A stretch of DNA of 5,630 nt from Burkholderiales bacterium (GTDB lineage: Bacteria; Pseudomonadota; Gammaproteobacteria; Burkholderiales; Casimicrobiaceae): NCBI GenBank assembly GCA_025935435.1, contig JAICVH010000187.1, positions 1 to 5,630 of the forward strand, read 5' to 3'. The notes under the pieces are model-generated. The model had not been told where the DNA came from and did not search any database. It worked only from the letters and a program-made list of their open reading frames with translations. A program made the position numbers and the translations under genes. Positions 5,627 to 5,630 of the stretch are shown piece by piece. The stretch's first letter is position 1, and each line of letters starts with the position of its first letter.

Positions 5627-5630
5627 CGGC

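Noticed and set aside
1..5630. A defence island, CRISPR array, transposon or RNA gene.
   Set aside because: I found no repeat-spacer pattern, transposase, terminal inverted repeats around a gene, or tRNA/rRNA motifs. The DUF2726 nuclease-like fold alone is not evidence for a defence system.

Overview
The window looks like chromosomal DNA of a GC-rich Pseudomonadota. It is most likely a betaproteobacterium (Burkholderiales or a relative), judging from the GroEL sequence and its Gly/Met tail, an orphan PF04392-type solute-binding protein, and G/C-ending codons. The genus cannot be fixed from this sequence alone.

Layout: (1) 1-780, + strand, the C-terminal 259 residues of GroEL; the gene begins upstream of the window. 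It is followed by a strong hairpin terminator at 805-835. (2) 867-3590, - strand, a complete TonB-dependent outer-membrane receptor of 907 residues that converges on groEL. (3) 3591-3866, a 276-bp divergent control region. It holds an 11-bp perfect inverted repeat just upstream of the receptor's ribosome binding site and a good sigma-70-like promoter pointing right. (4) 3867-4811, + strand, a 314-residue periplasmic substrate-binding protein of the ABC_sub_bind (PF04392) type, with no permease or ATPase gene beside it. (5) 4812-5027, a 216-bp gap that opens with an 18-bp perfect palindrome. (6) 5028-5618, + strand, a 196-residue protein with one N-terminal membrane helix and a DUF2726-like domain whose expected acidic motif is altered.

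How the genes may work together: the receptor and the binding protein are transcribed divergently from one control region. This would suit a shared outer-membrane and periplasmic uptake route, but nothing in the sequence names the substrate and the inner-membrane components are absent. GroEL is a housekeeping chaperonin, and the DUF2726 gene has no evident functional link to its neighbours.

No mobile element, CRISPR array, tRNA or rRNA was seen. I did not find a clear new multi-gene system. The items most worth checking are the two palindromic control elements, the altered DUF2726 core and the divergent receptor/binding-protein pair.
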